Assembly (NCBI RefSeq): GCF_013184805.1
Contig: NZ_JAATNG010000003.1
Location: 124,001 to 188,000, forward strand
Length of the DNA: 64,000 nucleotides
DNA from: Pseudoruegeria sp. HB172150
Lineage (GTDB): Bacteria > Pseudomonadota > Alphaproteobacteria > Rhodobacterales > Rhodobacteraceae
Direction of reading: 5' to 3'
Shown: in pieces, positions 16,375-23,929 of the stretch
Layout: each line of letters begins with the position of its first letter
Numbering within the stretch: position 1 is the stretch's first letter
Translations under genes and position numbers: made by a program
The notes under the pieces: generated by a model
Database searches by the model: none
What the model was told of the DNA's origin: nothing
The model's input: only the letters and a program-made list of their open reading frames with translations

Positions 16375-16512
16375 TTGAACCGGTCACGGCCCCGGCACGT
16401 CCTACATGTGCAACGTCGAGACTGTCCCCTCGTCCCGTTGCTAGCCTCGCTGGTGGGGGAACCCCCTTCTCCCCGCCATCCAACTGCCCCCGCCACTGGC
16501 GGGGGCTTTTTT
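16375..16512 (+). ncRNA. Candidate small RNA with C-rich loop, between the protease and pncB genes
   Basis: The 251-bp gap ends in a textbook terminator although the protease stop is 135 bp earlier. Before it a second hairpin can form (GGTGGGG with CCCCGCC) whose loop exposes CCCCCTTCT, a C-rich loop like those of many alphaproteobacterial sRNAs that pair with ribosome binding sites. A weak -35-like TTGAAC is at 16375-16380; no convincing -10 is seen. It could also be simply the 3' UTR of the protease mRNA. Confidence 0.3.
16486..16512 (+). terminator. Intrinsic terminator before pncB
   Basis: GCCCCCGCC (16486-16494) pairs perfectly with GGCGGGGGC (16498-16506) around an ACT loop, followed by six T. 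It ends the sigma/anti-sigma/protease operon or a small RNA. Confidence 0.85.
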
Positions 16513-16601
16513 CTGACATCGGGCCAAACCCGGGGCCTGCCCATAGGTTTTGACATCCACCGCCCCGCTTGCTCTAACGAACTGCCCGCAGGAGGAGCGT
16601 C

Positions 16602-17894
16602 ATGGTCGACATCGCCACCCGTGTCTACAATCACAAATGGAAGATCGACCCGATCGTCCGTTCGCTGATCGACACCGACTTCTACAAGCTCCTGATGTGC
16701 CAGTCGGTGTTCCGCAACCGCCGCGACACCACGGTCAAGTTCTCGCTGATCAACCGCACGAAAGAGGTCCGCCTCGCCGAGCTGATCGACGAAAAGGAAC
16801 TGCGCCAGCAGCTCGACCACATCCGCTCCCTGCGCTTGACCCGCGGCGAATCCACGTGGCTGCGCGGCAATACCTTCTACGGCAAGCGCCAGATGTTCCG
16901 CTCCGACTTCATGGAATGGTTCGAGAACCTGACGCTCCCCGACTATCGCCTGGACGTGAAGGACGGCCAGTACGAGCTGACCTTCGAAGGCGCCTGGCCC
17001 GAGGTGATGCTGTGGGAAATCCCCGCCCTCGCCGTGCTCATGGAACTGCGCGGCCGCGCCGTGCTGGAAAAGATGAAGCGCTTTGAGCTGGAGGTCCTTT
17101 ACGCCCGCGGCATGACCAAGCTCTGGGAAAAGATCGAGCGCCTGCACGATCTCCCGAACCTGCGCATCGCCGATTTCGGCACCCGTCGCCGGCATTCCTT
17201 CCTCTGGCAGGACTGGGCCGTGCAGGCGATGATGGAAGGGCTGGGCGAAAAGTTCACCGGCACCTCCAACTGCCTGATCGCCATGCGCCGCGATATCGAG
17301 GCGATCGGCACCAACGCCCACGAACTCCCGATGGTCTATTCCGCCCTCGCGAATACCGACGAGGAACTGCGCGCCGCCCCCTACAGGGTGCTGGAGGACT
17401 GGCAGGAGGAACACGAGGGCAACCTGCTGATCATCCTGCCCGACACCTACGGCACCAAGGGCTTCCTCGAGAACGCCCCCGACTGGCTGACGAAGTGGAC
17501 AGGCATCCGCATCGATTCCGGCGATCCGGCGGCCGGGGCGGAAATCGCCATCGACTGGTGGAAATCGCGCGGAGAGGATCCGCGCAAGAAGCTCGTCATC
17601 TTCTCCGACGGGCTGGACGTCGACCGGATAGAGGAGCTCTATCACCAGTTCGACGGTCGGGTCCGCGTCTCCTTCGGCTGGGGCACCCTGCTCACCAACG
17701 ACTTCCGCGGCCTCGTCCCCGGCGACGAACTCGCCCCCTTCTCGCTGGTCTGCAAGGCGACCGAGGCAGAAGGCCGCCCCACGGTCAAACTCTCCGACAA
17801 CCCGAACAAGGCGATGGGCCCGGCGTCAGAGGTGGAACGCTACAAACGCATTTTCCACGTCGGTAACCAAATGGCGCTAGATGTTGTCGTTTAA
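16602..17894 (+). CDS. pncB: Nicotinate phosphoribosyltransferase
   Basis: Joins nicotinate and PRPP (with ATP hydrolysis) to nicotinate mononucleotide in the Preiss-Handler NAD salvage route. It has 430 residues, a normal length. Motifs include the N-terminal [17 protein letters not shown], the phosphorylatable-His region FGTRRRHSF and the phosphate-binding segment [15 protein letters not shown] followed by [18 protein letters not shown] precedes the ATG. It is functionally linked with pncA 4.6 kb upstream. Its 3' end directly borders the AT-rich island, so it marks the conserved edge of that insertion. Confidence 0.94.
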   Translation: MVDIATRVYNHKWKIDPIVRSLIDTDFYKLLMCQSVFRNRRDTTVKFSLINRTKEVRLAELIDEKELRQQLDHIRSLRLTRGESTWLRGNTFYGKRQMFRSDFMEWFENLTLPDYRLDVKDGQYELTFEGAWPEVMLWEIPALAVLMELRGRAVLEKMKRFELEVLYARGMTKLWEKIERLHDLPNLRIADFGTRRRHSFLWQDWAVQAMMEGLGEKFTGTSNCLIAMRRDIEAIGTNAHELPMVYSALANTDEELRAAPYRVLEDWQEEHEGNLLIILPDTYGTKGFLENAPDWLTKWTGIRIDSGDPAAGAEIAIDWWKSRGEDPRKKLVIFSDGLDVDRIEELYHQFDGRVRVSFGWGTLLTNDFRGLVPGDELAPFSLVCKATEAEGRPTVKLSDNPNKAMGPASEVERYKRIFHVGNQMALDVVV

Positions 17895-17907
17895 AGTCAC
17901 TTCGCCA

Positions 17908-17936
17908 TTGCCAGCGAATCGGCGCCGTGGCATAAT
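17908..17936 (+). promoter_or_regulatory. Near-consensus sigma-70 promoter of the AT-rich island
   Basis: TTGCCA (17908-17913), a 17-bp spacer and CATAAT (17931-17936) each match five of six consensus positions. It starts 14 bp after the pncB stop and lies about 78 bp before the first island gene. A small CGCGC-TTA-GCGCG hairpin lies in the leader. This is a much better match to the enteric consensus than neighbouring promoters show. Confidence 0.6.
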
Positions 17937-18013
17937 ATTATTTAGGCAAAGAGTCAATGATGAAACTGTTTCGCGCTTAGCGCGTTACCTAATCGATGGG
18001 CTGGGAGACTCAA

Positions 18014-18514
18014 ATGCTCGACAAGTGCGATAGCGATTTGGTGCAGATCGATTTTCTGGAGGCTCAGAAAGCTCAGCATGAGCATGACCTACGAAACCAT
18101 TTCGATATTTTGTCCCTCCACAAGGTTGACCGTCTGAAGCACTACGGGTTGCACTTCGCCAAGTATGTGGGGCGGCTCGCTCGTGGCAACTTGGAGGAGA
18201 AGCCATATTCCGTAACACTGACTGACGCTTATCTTGTCTGCTTGAGTGCAGCAAATACTCTGCATCAGCGTCTAGAACACAATTCTTCGCTTGATCAAAA
18301 GGAGTTTTTGGACTTCGCTTCCAGTGCAGGTCGTTTCTGTGATGCGTGCGAGAAGGTCGATCACCTCGAAGAATTCGTTCAGCTTGCACGCACATCGAAT
18401 CAAGAAGTGATGGAGTATTTGATTTCGGCATCGTCCTGCGCGGGCATTGATGTTAACGAACTTGCAAAAAATCGGCGTTTAGAACTTCGAGATCGCCACT
18501 TCTATATAAGGTGA
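18014..18514 (+). CDS. Uncharacterised helical protein, possibly MazG-like (first gene of AT-rich island)
   Basis: 166-residue, probably all-helical cytosolic protein without signal or membrane segments. The most characteristic part is HFDILSLHKVDRLKHYGLHFAKYVGRL (given in part), rich in conserved-looking His, Asp and Lys, followed by a helix LTDAYLVCLSAANTL that resembles the second acidic helix of all-alpha NTP pyrophosphohydrolases (MazG type). The full EExxE...ExxD metal motif is not clear, so the enzyme assignment is tentative. GGGAG six bases before 18014 favours this ATG over one at 17996. It ends 4 bp before the start of the dCTP-deaminase-like gene; the two are co-transcribed. Codon use is visibly AT-richer than the neighbours, suggesting transfer. 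Confidence 0.65.
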   Translation: MLDKCDSDLVQIDFLEAQKAQHEHDLRNHFDILSLHKVDRLKHYGLHFAKYVGRLARGNLEEKPYSVTLTDAYLVCLSAANTLHQRLEHNSSLDQKEFLDFASSAGRFCDACEKVDHLEEFVQLARTSNQEVMEYLISASSCAGIDVNELAKNRRLELRDRHFYIR

Positions 18515-18518
18515 TCGG

Positions 18519-19268
18519 TTGGCATTTTGGGGTAAATCTTCCTGGGAGGATCGGGGGAAAACCGAAAGTGTGGTTGTACCCTGGAACCCATTCGCCGTTG
18601 AGGAAGCAGGTTACCGACTTCGAGTCGGCAACGAGATCTTTACAAATGACAAAGAAGAAAAGTCGGCAAGGAAATTGGTAGATGGTGAACCATTCGTCGT
18701 AGGTCCAGGTCAATTCTTATATGTATTAACTGAAGAAACAGTGCACATACCTAGAACGTGCATTGGATTCATCTCGGCACGTGCTTCAACAAAATTTCAA
18801 GGCTTAGTAAACGTCTCTGGATTTCAGGTTGATCCTGGATACCATGGAAAGCTTATATTTGCATTGTTCAACGCTGGTCCTCGACACATCCACCTAAAGA
18901 GAGGTGATGACATATTCTCAATTTGGATATCTGACTTATCTGAGCCTGTACCTGTAGATTTCGAAGGAACGGATCAAATACCTAACGGCTTGAACGCAAT
19001 TCCGTCGAATATACTCAACAGAATTTCCGGAAAAGCTTTGACCGCATACCAAGTCAATGAGGCAGTTGAGAAGCTTGAGAACGAAATCAAAGATCTAAGA
19101 GAGCTCCTTGGAAAAATTAAGGACCGGTTAATATACACAGGTACAATTGCGGGCATACTCTTGGCAATAGGCTTGTTACTTTTCGGGCCAAGACTTAGAG
19201 AGCTTCTAGTTGAGAGTCCTGAGACTAATGTTTTCCAGCCGAGTTCTTCCGAAAACTCTGGGAATTAG
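18519..19268 (+). CDS. Membrane-anchored dCTP deaminase/dUTPase-like protein
   Basis: 249-residue protein. Residues about 20-155 match the trimeric Dcd/Dut fold: FAVEEAGYRLRVGNEIF corresponds to the Dcd N-terminal strand, GFISARASTKFQGLVNVSG to the R-S-S-loop region and FQVDPGYHGKLIFALFNAG to the catalytic loop. The Asp of VDPGY is kept, but the Glu that serves as general base in Dcd (LEFYN-type) is Ala here (IFALFN). A coiled coil (VNEAVEKLENEIKDLRELL) and a membrane helix (IAGILLAIGLLLFGP) follow, with a short polar tail. The TTG at 18519 is chosen: it has AAGGTGAT before it and MAFW is a usual start of such relatives. AT-rich codon use like the preceding gene. It may be a dUTPase, or a nucleotide sensor. 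Confidence 0.75.
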   Translation: MAFWGKSSWEDRGKTESVVVPWNPFAVEEAGYRLRVGNEIFTNDKEEKSARKLVDGEPFVVGPGQFLYVLTEETVHIPRTCIGFISARASTKFQGLVNVSGFQVDPGYHGKLIFALFNAGPRHIHLKRGDDIFSIWISDLSEPVPVDFEGTDQIPNGLNAIPSNILNRISGKALTAYQVNEAVEKLENEIKDLRELLGKIKDRLIYTGTIAGILLAIGLLLFGPRLRELLVESPETNVFQPSSSENSGN

Positions 19269-19326
19269 GCTGCAGCATCAGAAATACTTACTGCAAGTCG
19301 GGCGGATGCATCCTACCTAAATTAGA

Positions 19327-20460
19327 TCACTTAAAACTCGGTTTCCGAGAAAAATAATCCTCGCACTCCCCCTCCCGCAGCACATCCGCCGTGCAGCAGT
19401 GCAGCCCGCCACCGAACGCATAGGCGTCGCGCAGGTCCACTTCAACGACCTCCATCCCCAGTTTATCCATCTGCTCCGCCTGGTAGACTTCGGACTTCTC
19501 GACACAGACAGTCTTGGGGTCCAGCACCAGCACGTTCATCGACAGCCAGACCGACGAATAGCACAGCGGCGGCGGCGCGTTATGCGCGGGCTGCGCCGAA
19601 TCCACGATCTCCCAGCCGTTCCGCTCGAACATCTCGCGCTGGTCCTGCGGCAACCGGCGCTGCGGGTTGTTCAGGATCAGCCCCGGGCGCAGCGGCGTGA
19701 AAGTCGCGTCGATATGGATCGGGTAGGGATCGCCCGGGAAATTCACCGCGTGCACCCGGTGATCCGGAAAATGCCGCCGCAGCCACTCGATGCCCTTCAG
19801 GTTCGTGGTGAACCCGTGCTGCACCACAAGGTCGCGCCCGAACCGCAGCACGTCGGCGGCGTCGAACAGCGGCTCCTCCTCGGTGGTGACAAAGAACTTT
19901 TCGGCGGTCCATTTCAGTCTCTGTTCCACGCCGATCCGCTCTGACAGGTAATCGTCGCGGTAATCCGCGCCGGTCAGCCGCGGCTTCGGCGCCGCCTCGT
20001 GACGGAAATTCGGGTCTTCCTCCCAGTACCGCTGCAGCAGGGGCCGGTAGTTCAGGTATTCGAACCAGCGGCAGCGATAGGACATCGTCGCCTCAAGGAT
20101 CTCCGACCCGACCGTCAGCAGCACGTCGCGCGGCGGCATACAGCCGAACTGACTGCCAGTGTGGAAATCCGGCGTCGTCACCGGCTGCGAATGGTCGATC
20201 GGCACCGGCCGGTCCACCCGGATCCCGCGCGCCTCCAGTTGTGCCGCGAACCGGTCCAGCAACTCGTTCGCCCGGTCGATGGTCTCCTGCGGCCGCCGGC
20301 CCCATTGCCCGCGCATGTCGCTGTCCTCGGGCACTTTGGCGTCCAGCGCCGGTTCCTCGGGCGGGATGTGGCAGTCGTCGGCCCGGCCGACGATCACATG
20401 GCGCAGCGGGTCCCATTCGTTCCAGCTGCTGACGACGGTCTTCTGTACGGTATCTTTCAT
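19327..20460 (-). CDS. Amidinotransferase, glycine (arginine:glycine) amidinotransferase-like
   Basis: 377-residue enzyme of the guanidino-group-modifying superfamily that would move an amidino group from arginine to an amine acceptor such as glycine. It shows the full catalytic set of the transferase branch: Asp in the tract before GDPYPIHIDATF, His in HIDATF and the nucleophile Cys in GGGLHCCTADV. The beginning SSWNEWDPLRHVIVGRAD is also typical. The ATG at 20460 is preferred to an upstream start at 20496 because the family starts there. It lies right beside the AT-rich island and downstream of a 71-bp repeated element. The acceptor (glycine, scyllo-inosamine or another amine) cannot be told. 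Confidence 0.85.
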   Translation of the reverse strand: MKDTVQKTVVSSWNEWDPLRHVIVGRADDCHIPPEEPALDAKVPEDSDMRGQWGRRPQETIDRANELLDRFAAQLEARGIRVDRPVPIDHSQPVTTPDFHTGSQFGCMPPRDVLLTVGSEILEATMSYRCRWFEYLNYRPLLQRYWEEDPNFRHEAAPKPRLTGADYRDDYLSERIGVEQRLKWTAEKFFVTTEEEPLFDAADVLRFGRDLVVQHGFTTNLKGIEWLRRHFPDHRVHAVNFPGDPYPIHIDATFTPLRPGLILNNPQRRLPQDQREMFERNGWEIVDSAQPAHNAPPPLCYSSVWLSMNVLVLDPKTVCVEKSEVYQAEQMDKLGMEVVEVDLRDAYAFGGGLHCCTADVLREGECEDYFSRKPSFK

Positions 20461-20523
20461 GAAATCCGGATTAGAGCCGGGGCGCCGTTCCGGCAAGCGC
20501 CATAAACCCGATTACGGCGAAGC

Positions 20524-20594
20524 GTCCGCAATCGTACGTTTGCGCTAACACGCCTGAAATCAACCACTTGACCCCCCGTCCCCATGGGGACGCC
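20524..20594. repeat. 71-bp repeated intergenic element, copy 1
   Basis: Shares with 39542-39612, in the same orientation: GTCCGCAA, a 4-bp gap, ACGTTTGCGCTAACA, about 25 unmatched bases, then the palindrome CGTCCCCATGGGGACG (20577-20592). The first part contains an imperfect inverted repeat (TTGCG/CGCAA). It lies between the stop of the DUF3137 gene and the start of the amidinotransferase gene. Confidence 0.6.
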
Positions 20595-20601
20595 CCGAAA
20601 A

Positions 20602-21585
20602 TCACCCCCCGTGCAGCCGGTCGATGATCCGCCGCACCAGCCCGATATCGTCGAAGATCTCGTGCAGATCCTCCTCCATATCCGCCACCGGCGTGGTCAG
20701 CGATCCCATCTGCAGGAAGTCCCCGCCCCGCGACAGGGCCAGGTAGAACGACCGCCCCTCGAACCCCGCCACCATCGAGCCCGTCCCCCGCTTGCCGCCT
20801 TCGCCCGTGCCGATGGCCATCAGGCTGTCCAGAAACGCCACCGGCATGAATTTCTTCGCCGCCACCGGATCGCCGGCATAGACCTCGAACGCCTTCTCGA
20901 AGCCCGAATGCCCCATCTCCACCCGCACCATCCCCCGGCTGCGGTCCCCCGCAAACAGCGACCCCAGCTTCTTGCTGACCGCCCCGTAGTCCCGCCCGAT
21001 CAGGATCCGCCCCGGCGCCTCCACCGGCACCTCGATATGAAACAGCAGCCCGCGAAACACCGTCTTGGTCCGTGACCCCCCGTCCGAGCTTCGCGACTGC
21101 CGCGTCAGCCGCGCCTCGACCATCTCGAACCCTGTGTCCCGATAGCGCCCCTTCAATTCGTCGCTGACATAGGAGTCCTGAAACGACCCCACCACGCCCA
21201 GCTTCGCCAGCGCCTCCAGCGGAAAGTCATCTCCCGCGAACCCGTCATAGCTCAGGTCGCCGATATGCTCGCAGATCGCAGGCATCACCGCGCCCTCGAC
21301 CGCCTCGTTCCACATCATCGCCTGAGCCTGCCACACCATGTAGCCGATCATCCCGCCCACCAGCGCCAGGAAGGCCCCGACGAAATAGGGCCACTCGCCA
21401 GTCCCGGCCCATATCAGGAACGCGACCACCGCCACGGTCACGGCGGCCACCACAGCCACCCACATCCACGCCTTGCGCAGCCGCGCGATCCGCCGCTCTT
21501 CCAAAACAGCCAGCGCGGGGCGAACCCGGTCCCGGTAGACCGCCGCAAACCCGCGCTCCAGCTCGCTCCGTTCCGTGAATTCCAT
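20602..21585 (-). CDS. DUF3137 domain-containing membrane protein
   Basis: 327-residue inner-membrane protein with two adjacent membrane helices near the N-terminus (WMWVAVVAAVTVAVVAFLIW and YFVGAFLALVGGMIGYMVW) and a large cytosolic domain typical of DUF3137 (VVGSFQDSYVSDELKGRY, VFRGLLFHIEVP, VYAGDPVAAKKFM). No catalytic motif is visible; the family has no established function. It lies 40 bp downstream of arfB on the same strand and may share its transcript. The palindrome of the 71-bp repeat just behind it can act as a weak terminator. Confidence 0.8.
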   Translation of the reverse strand: MEFTERSELERGFAAVYRDRVRPALAVLEERRIARLRKAWMWVAVVAAVTVAVVAFLIWAGTGEWPYFVGAFLALVGGMIGYMVWQAQAMMWNEAVEGAVMPAICEHIGDLSYDGFAGDDFPLEALAKLGVVGSFQDSYVSDELKGRYRDTGFEMVEARLTRQSRSSDGGSRTKTVFRGLLFHIEVPVEAPGRILIGRDYGAVSKKLGSLFAGDRSRGMVRVEMGHSGFEKAFEVYAGDPVAAKKFMPVAFLDSLMAIGTGEGGKRGTGSMVAGFEGRSFYLALSRGGDFLQMGSLTTPVADMEEDLHEIFDDIGLVRRIIDRLHGG

Positions 21586-21625
21586 GGCGTCCCTCCCGCG
21601 AACCCGCCCGAAGCTGGCCGAACGC

Positions 21626-22048
21626 CTACCCCTCGCCGTCCACCTTCCCGCGCAGCGCCTTCACCTCGCCGCGCGCTTTCTTCCCCTCAAGCCGCCGCCG
21701 CTTCGAGGCCAGCGTCGGCCGCGTCGGGATCCGCCGCTTCGGCCGCTCCAACGCCGCGCGCACCAGTTCCGCCAGCCGCTCCCGCGCGATCTCGCGGTTT
21801 CGCGCCTGGTGCCGCGTCTCGTCCACCCGGATCAGAACCGCGCCGTCATTCGTCCAACGCCGCCCTGCAAGCCGCCGCAGCCGCGTTTTCACAGCCCCCG
21901 GCAGGTTCGGCGAGCGCTCCGCCTCGAACCGCAATTCGACCGCCGTGGACACCTTGTTCACGTTCTGCCCGCCCGGGCCGCCGGACCGGGTGAACTGTTC
22001 GGTCAGCTCCCAGTCCTCGATGGCAATGGTGTCGTTGATGCTCAGCAT
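21626..22048 (-). CDS. arfB: Alternative ribosome-rescue factor / peptidyl-tRNA hydrolase ArfB
   Basis: 140-residue release-factor-like protein that enters the empty A site of stalled ribosomes and frees the peptide. It has the catalytic GGQ in RSGGPGGQNVNKVST (residues 19-33) and a basic C-terminal tail (RKRRIPTRPTLASKRRRLEGKKARG-like, shown in part in the sequence) that binds the mRNA channel. The ATG at 22048 gives the family-typical MLSIND start; the frame stays open upstream to 22222 through a terminator hairpin, which I do not regard as coding. A structured small transcript with its own terminator lies just upstream and may attenuate expression. Confidence 0.88.
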   Translation of the reverse strand: MLSINDTIAIEDWELTEQFTRSGGPGGQNVNKVSTAVELRFEAERSPNLPGAVKTRLRRLAGRRWTNDGAVLIRVDETRHQARNREIARERLAELVRAALERPKRRIPTRPTLASKRRRLEGKKARGEVKALRGKVDGEG

Positions 22049-22080
22049 CCCGCACCCACAATTAGCCTCCCCCCTCAAAT

Positions 22081-22111
22081 CGAAAAGGGCCGCCCCAGCT
22101 AGGCGACCCTT
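22081..22111 (-). terminator. Intrinsic terminator upstream of arfB
   Basis: On the minus strand AAGGGTCGCC pairs with GGCGGCCCTT (one G-U) around TAGCTGG, followed by TTTT. It lies 33 bp before the arfB start, so it ends the small upstream transcript or attenuates arfB. Confidence 0.7.
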
Positions 22112-22190
22112 CGAGTTCTTTCGGAGATTGGTTCCGGTTAGAACGATTGATTGCGTCCAATCGAAAGGAAGTCCCCCGTCGGGGCTGCCC

Positions 22191-22247
22191 TCAGGAGGAT
22201 TCACCTCCGACTGTTCCGACACCTCTCTCCAACATCACTCTAGACAC
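22191..22247 (-). CDS. Possible 18-codon leader peptide with perfect Shine-Dalgarno sequence
   Basis: GTG at 22247, seven bases after GGAGG of a perfect ribosome binding site, opens an 18-codon frame (MSRVMLERGVGTVGGESS) ending in TGA at 22191. An internal in-frame ATG is codon 5. The final codons lie in the GGAGG/CCTCC hairpin, so translation would open it. It may be a real small protein, or a leader whose translation controls the RNA. No homology is claimed. Confidence 0.35.
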   Translation of the reverse strand: MSRVMLERGVGTVGGESS

Positions 22248-22317
22248 TGGATCACCTCCTTTCGCTTGGTTGCTGTTATCCCCAGCGTGGCACAGATTTT
22301 GTGTCTGTCAAATATTT

Positions 22318-22950
22318 TCACGCAACCCGTGGCAACATTCTTCCAACAATTAGGCGGAACGGCACCAATGCGATCAAAGCGAGGGCAAGTTTCACACACC
22401 AGTCGGCGAATGCGAGCGACATCCAGTAGGGCAGCACCGGTCCGACACCCAGCAGCGGCGTCGGTTCGTTGGCCCAGCTGACGTCGTTCATCGGTTCAAG
22501 GAAGACGAATACAGAGGAGAAGGCGATCGAAAAGAAGATCACCGTATCAAGGAACGACCCGACCAGGGTCGAGGCCAGAGGCGCGCGCCACCAGCTGCCC
22601 TCGCGCAGGCGGTCGAAGATGGCGACGTCGACCAGCTGCGCAGTCAGGAACGCCAGGCCCGAGCCGATGGCGATCCGCAGCGTCACCGCCGGGAAGGTAT
22701 AGCCGTCGCCCTGCAGCATGATCTGTGTGCCGATCAGCGAACAGGCGACGCCGGTCAGGAAACCGGCGAACACGACCTTGCGCGCCGTGGCGGGGCCGTA
22801 GACCCGGTTCATCACGTCGGTCACGAGGAAGGCGAAGGGATAGGTAAAGGCACCCCAGGTCAGCCAGTTCCCGAACAGGAACTGCACCAGGATGTTCGAG
22901 GCCACCACGACGATGGCCATGGCAATAATGCCGGGAAGAAGTCGGGTCAT
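22318..22950 (-). CDS. Queuosine precursor transporter (YhhQ/VUT family)
   Basis: 210-residue inner-membrane protein with six hydrophobic segments, of the family that imports queuosine precursors (preQ0/preQ1). Typical stretches are NWLTWGAFTYPFAFLVTDVMNRVYG (in part), ARKVVFAGF, AFLTAQLVDVAIFDRLR and FLDTVIFFSIAF. The ATG at 22950 begins MTRLLPGII; longer frames upstream encode Arg/Pro-rich sequence and are rejected. It follows the phytase-like gene by 61 bp on the same strand. The family function is established in E. coli; the precise base imported here is inferred. Confidence 0.88.
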   Translation of the reverse strand: MTRLLPGIIAMAIVVVASNILVQFLFGNWLTWGAFTYPFAFLVTDVMNRVYGPATARKVVFAGFLTGVACSLIGTQIMLQGDGYTFPAVTLRIAIGSGLAFLTAQLVDVAIFDRLREGSWWRAPLASTLVGSFLDTVIFFSIAFSSVFVFLEPMNDVSWANEPTPLLGVGPVLPYWMSLAFADWCVKLALALIALVPFRLIVGRMLPRVA

Positions 22951-23011
22951 GGATCTGGTCCGTTTTGACAAGGTAGCGGAGACTTGGCCCCCACTGCGGG
23001 GACGCGGCGCC

Positions 23012-23929
23012 CTACCGCCCTGCGCGCCTGCCGTCAAGAGACGCCGGCACGCGATATTCCACGAACTCCGTCACCTGAAACGGCCGGTAATTATCGTCCG
23101 AGATCATCGTCAGCCGGATGTACCCGTCGTCATCGCGCCACGCGGCGATGCCTTCCAAGTTGTCGTGGGTCCCGGCATAGGTCTCTAACAAGGTGATTTC
23201 ATCCGTCACACCCGTCGCTCCGATCTCGAAACTGCGGACGCGGCTGCGAAACCCGAAGATGCCGGTAAAGTCCCGCTCCAGCAGATAGAAACGTCCGTCG
23301 GGCCCGAAATCTGCACCGACGGGAAGAAACTCGCCACGGCGAGGGATCGAGAAGGGCTGTGTCCACGCGCCATCGGCAAAGCGGTAGACCGGAAACGGCC
23401 GCTCCATCTTTCCGGACCGTTCGGGCAGGGTGTAAAGCGCACCGTCCGCATCGATGGCCAGCGCCTCGAGCGAGGAGTTGTCCTGCATGAACTGGAAATC
23501 CGGATGCCGCGTCAGCCATTCGGCCTGCGCTTGCGGATCGCGATAGGTCCAGACCCTGTGGAAGCCCTCGAAGGAAATGAAGATGCGCCCGTCCGGGGCC
23601 ACGGCCAGCCCCTCGGAATCGCTCATGAACGGCGTGATCCGCTCGTTCTTGCTGTTCTTCAGCCGCTTGATCTTGCCGGCCTCGACGCCGGTGATCCGCC
23701 CGTCCTGGCGCTGCAGGATGCCCTGAACGATGGTGCCTCTGTCGCCGATCGCCATGAAATGCCGCCCGTCGTCGGACAGCTCCAGCCCGGAAAACCCGCC
23801 GAACCCGCGGCCCTTCTTGGGCCAGGTGTAATCGCCTACATGCTCCGCGACATTGCCGGACCCGGCATGCCCGGGACCCAGCGCCGCGAAACCAAGCAGG
23901 ATTACTGCGACGACAGGACGGAAGCGCAT
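23012..23929 (-). CDS. Exported esterase-like / phytase-like beta-propeller protein
   Basis: 305-residue protein with a signal peptide (to about residue 22, GPGHAG) and the domain called esterase-like activity of phytase. Visible blocks are [56 protein letters not shown] and [15 protein letters not shown] (each a propeller blade with acidic metal-binding residues). Likely periplasmic phosphoesterase-like; the substrate is unknown. Its first 28 bases overlap the 3' end of mepA, so the two are translated in a coupled manner. Confidence 0.8.
   Translation of the reverse strand: MRFRPVVAVILLGFAALGPGHAGSGNVAEHVGDYTWPKKGRGFGGFSGLELSDDGRHFMAIGDRGTIVQGILQRQDGRITGVEAGKIKRLKNSKNERITPFMSDSEGLAVAPDGRIFISFEGFHRVWTYRDPQAQAEWLTRHPDFQFMQDNSSLEALAIDADGALYTLPERSGKMERPFPVYRFADGAWTQPFSIPRRGEFLPVGADFGPDGRFYLLERDFTGIFGFRSRVRSFEIGATGVTDEITLLETYAGTHDNLEGIAAWRDDDGYIRLTMISDDNYRPFQVTEFVEYRVPASLDGRRAGR

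Larger units (their letters stand above)
22081..22311 (-). ncRNA. Structured small transcript or attenuator leader upstream of arfB
   Basis: A consensus -35 hexamer TTGACA (22311-22306) follows the stop of the transporter gene, and an intrinsic terminator ends the unit at 22081. Between them lies GAAAGGAGGTGATCC (22263-22249), complementary to the 16S rRNA 3' end over 15 bases. A second stretch, ACTTCCTTTC (22172-22163), can pair with its first ten bases with one G-U. Other hairpins are GGAGG-TGAAT-CCTCC, CCCC-GAC-GGGG and GATTG-GACG-CAATC. No clear -10 is seen, and I do not recognise a named RNA family. Confidence 0.45.

Noticed and set aside
16185-17645. 486-codon minus-strand frame across the protease end and pncB
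   Set aside because: It crosses a strong terminator and two clear plus-strand genes; no recognisable protein.
22049-22222. 58-codon in-frame extension of arfB upstream to 22222
   Set aside because: It would read through the intrinsic terminator and hairpins, has no ribosome site, and ArfB proteins begin at the MLSIND-like start.
22249-22263. Plus-strand GGATCACCTCCTTTC identical to the 16S rRNA 3' end, considered as an rRNA fragment
   Set aside because: Bases on either side do not match 16S rRNA, and read on the minus strand it is simply a perfect Shine-Dalgarno sequence followed by a start codon.
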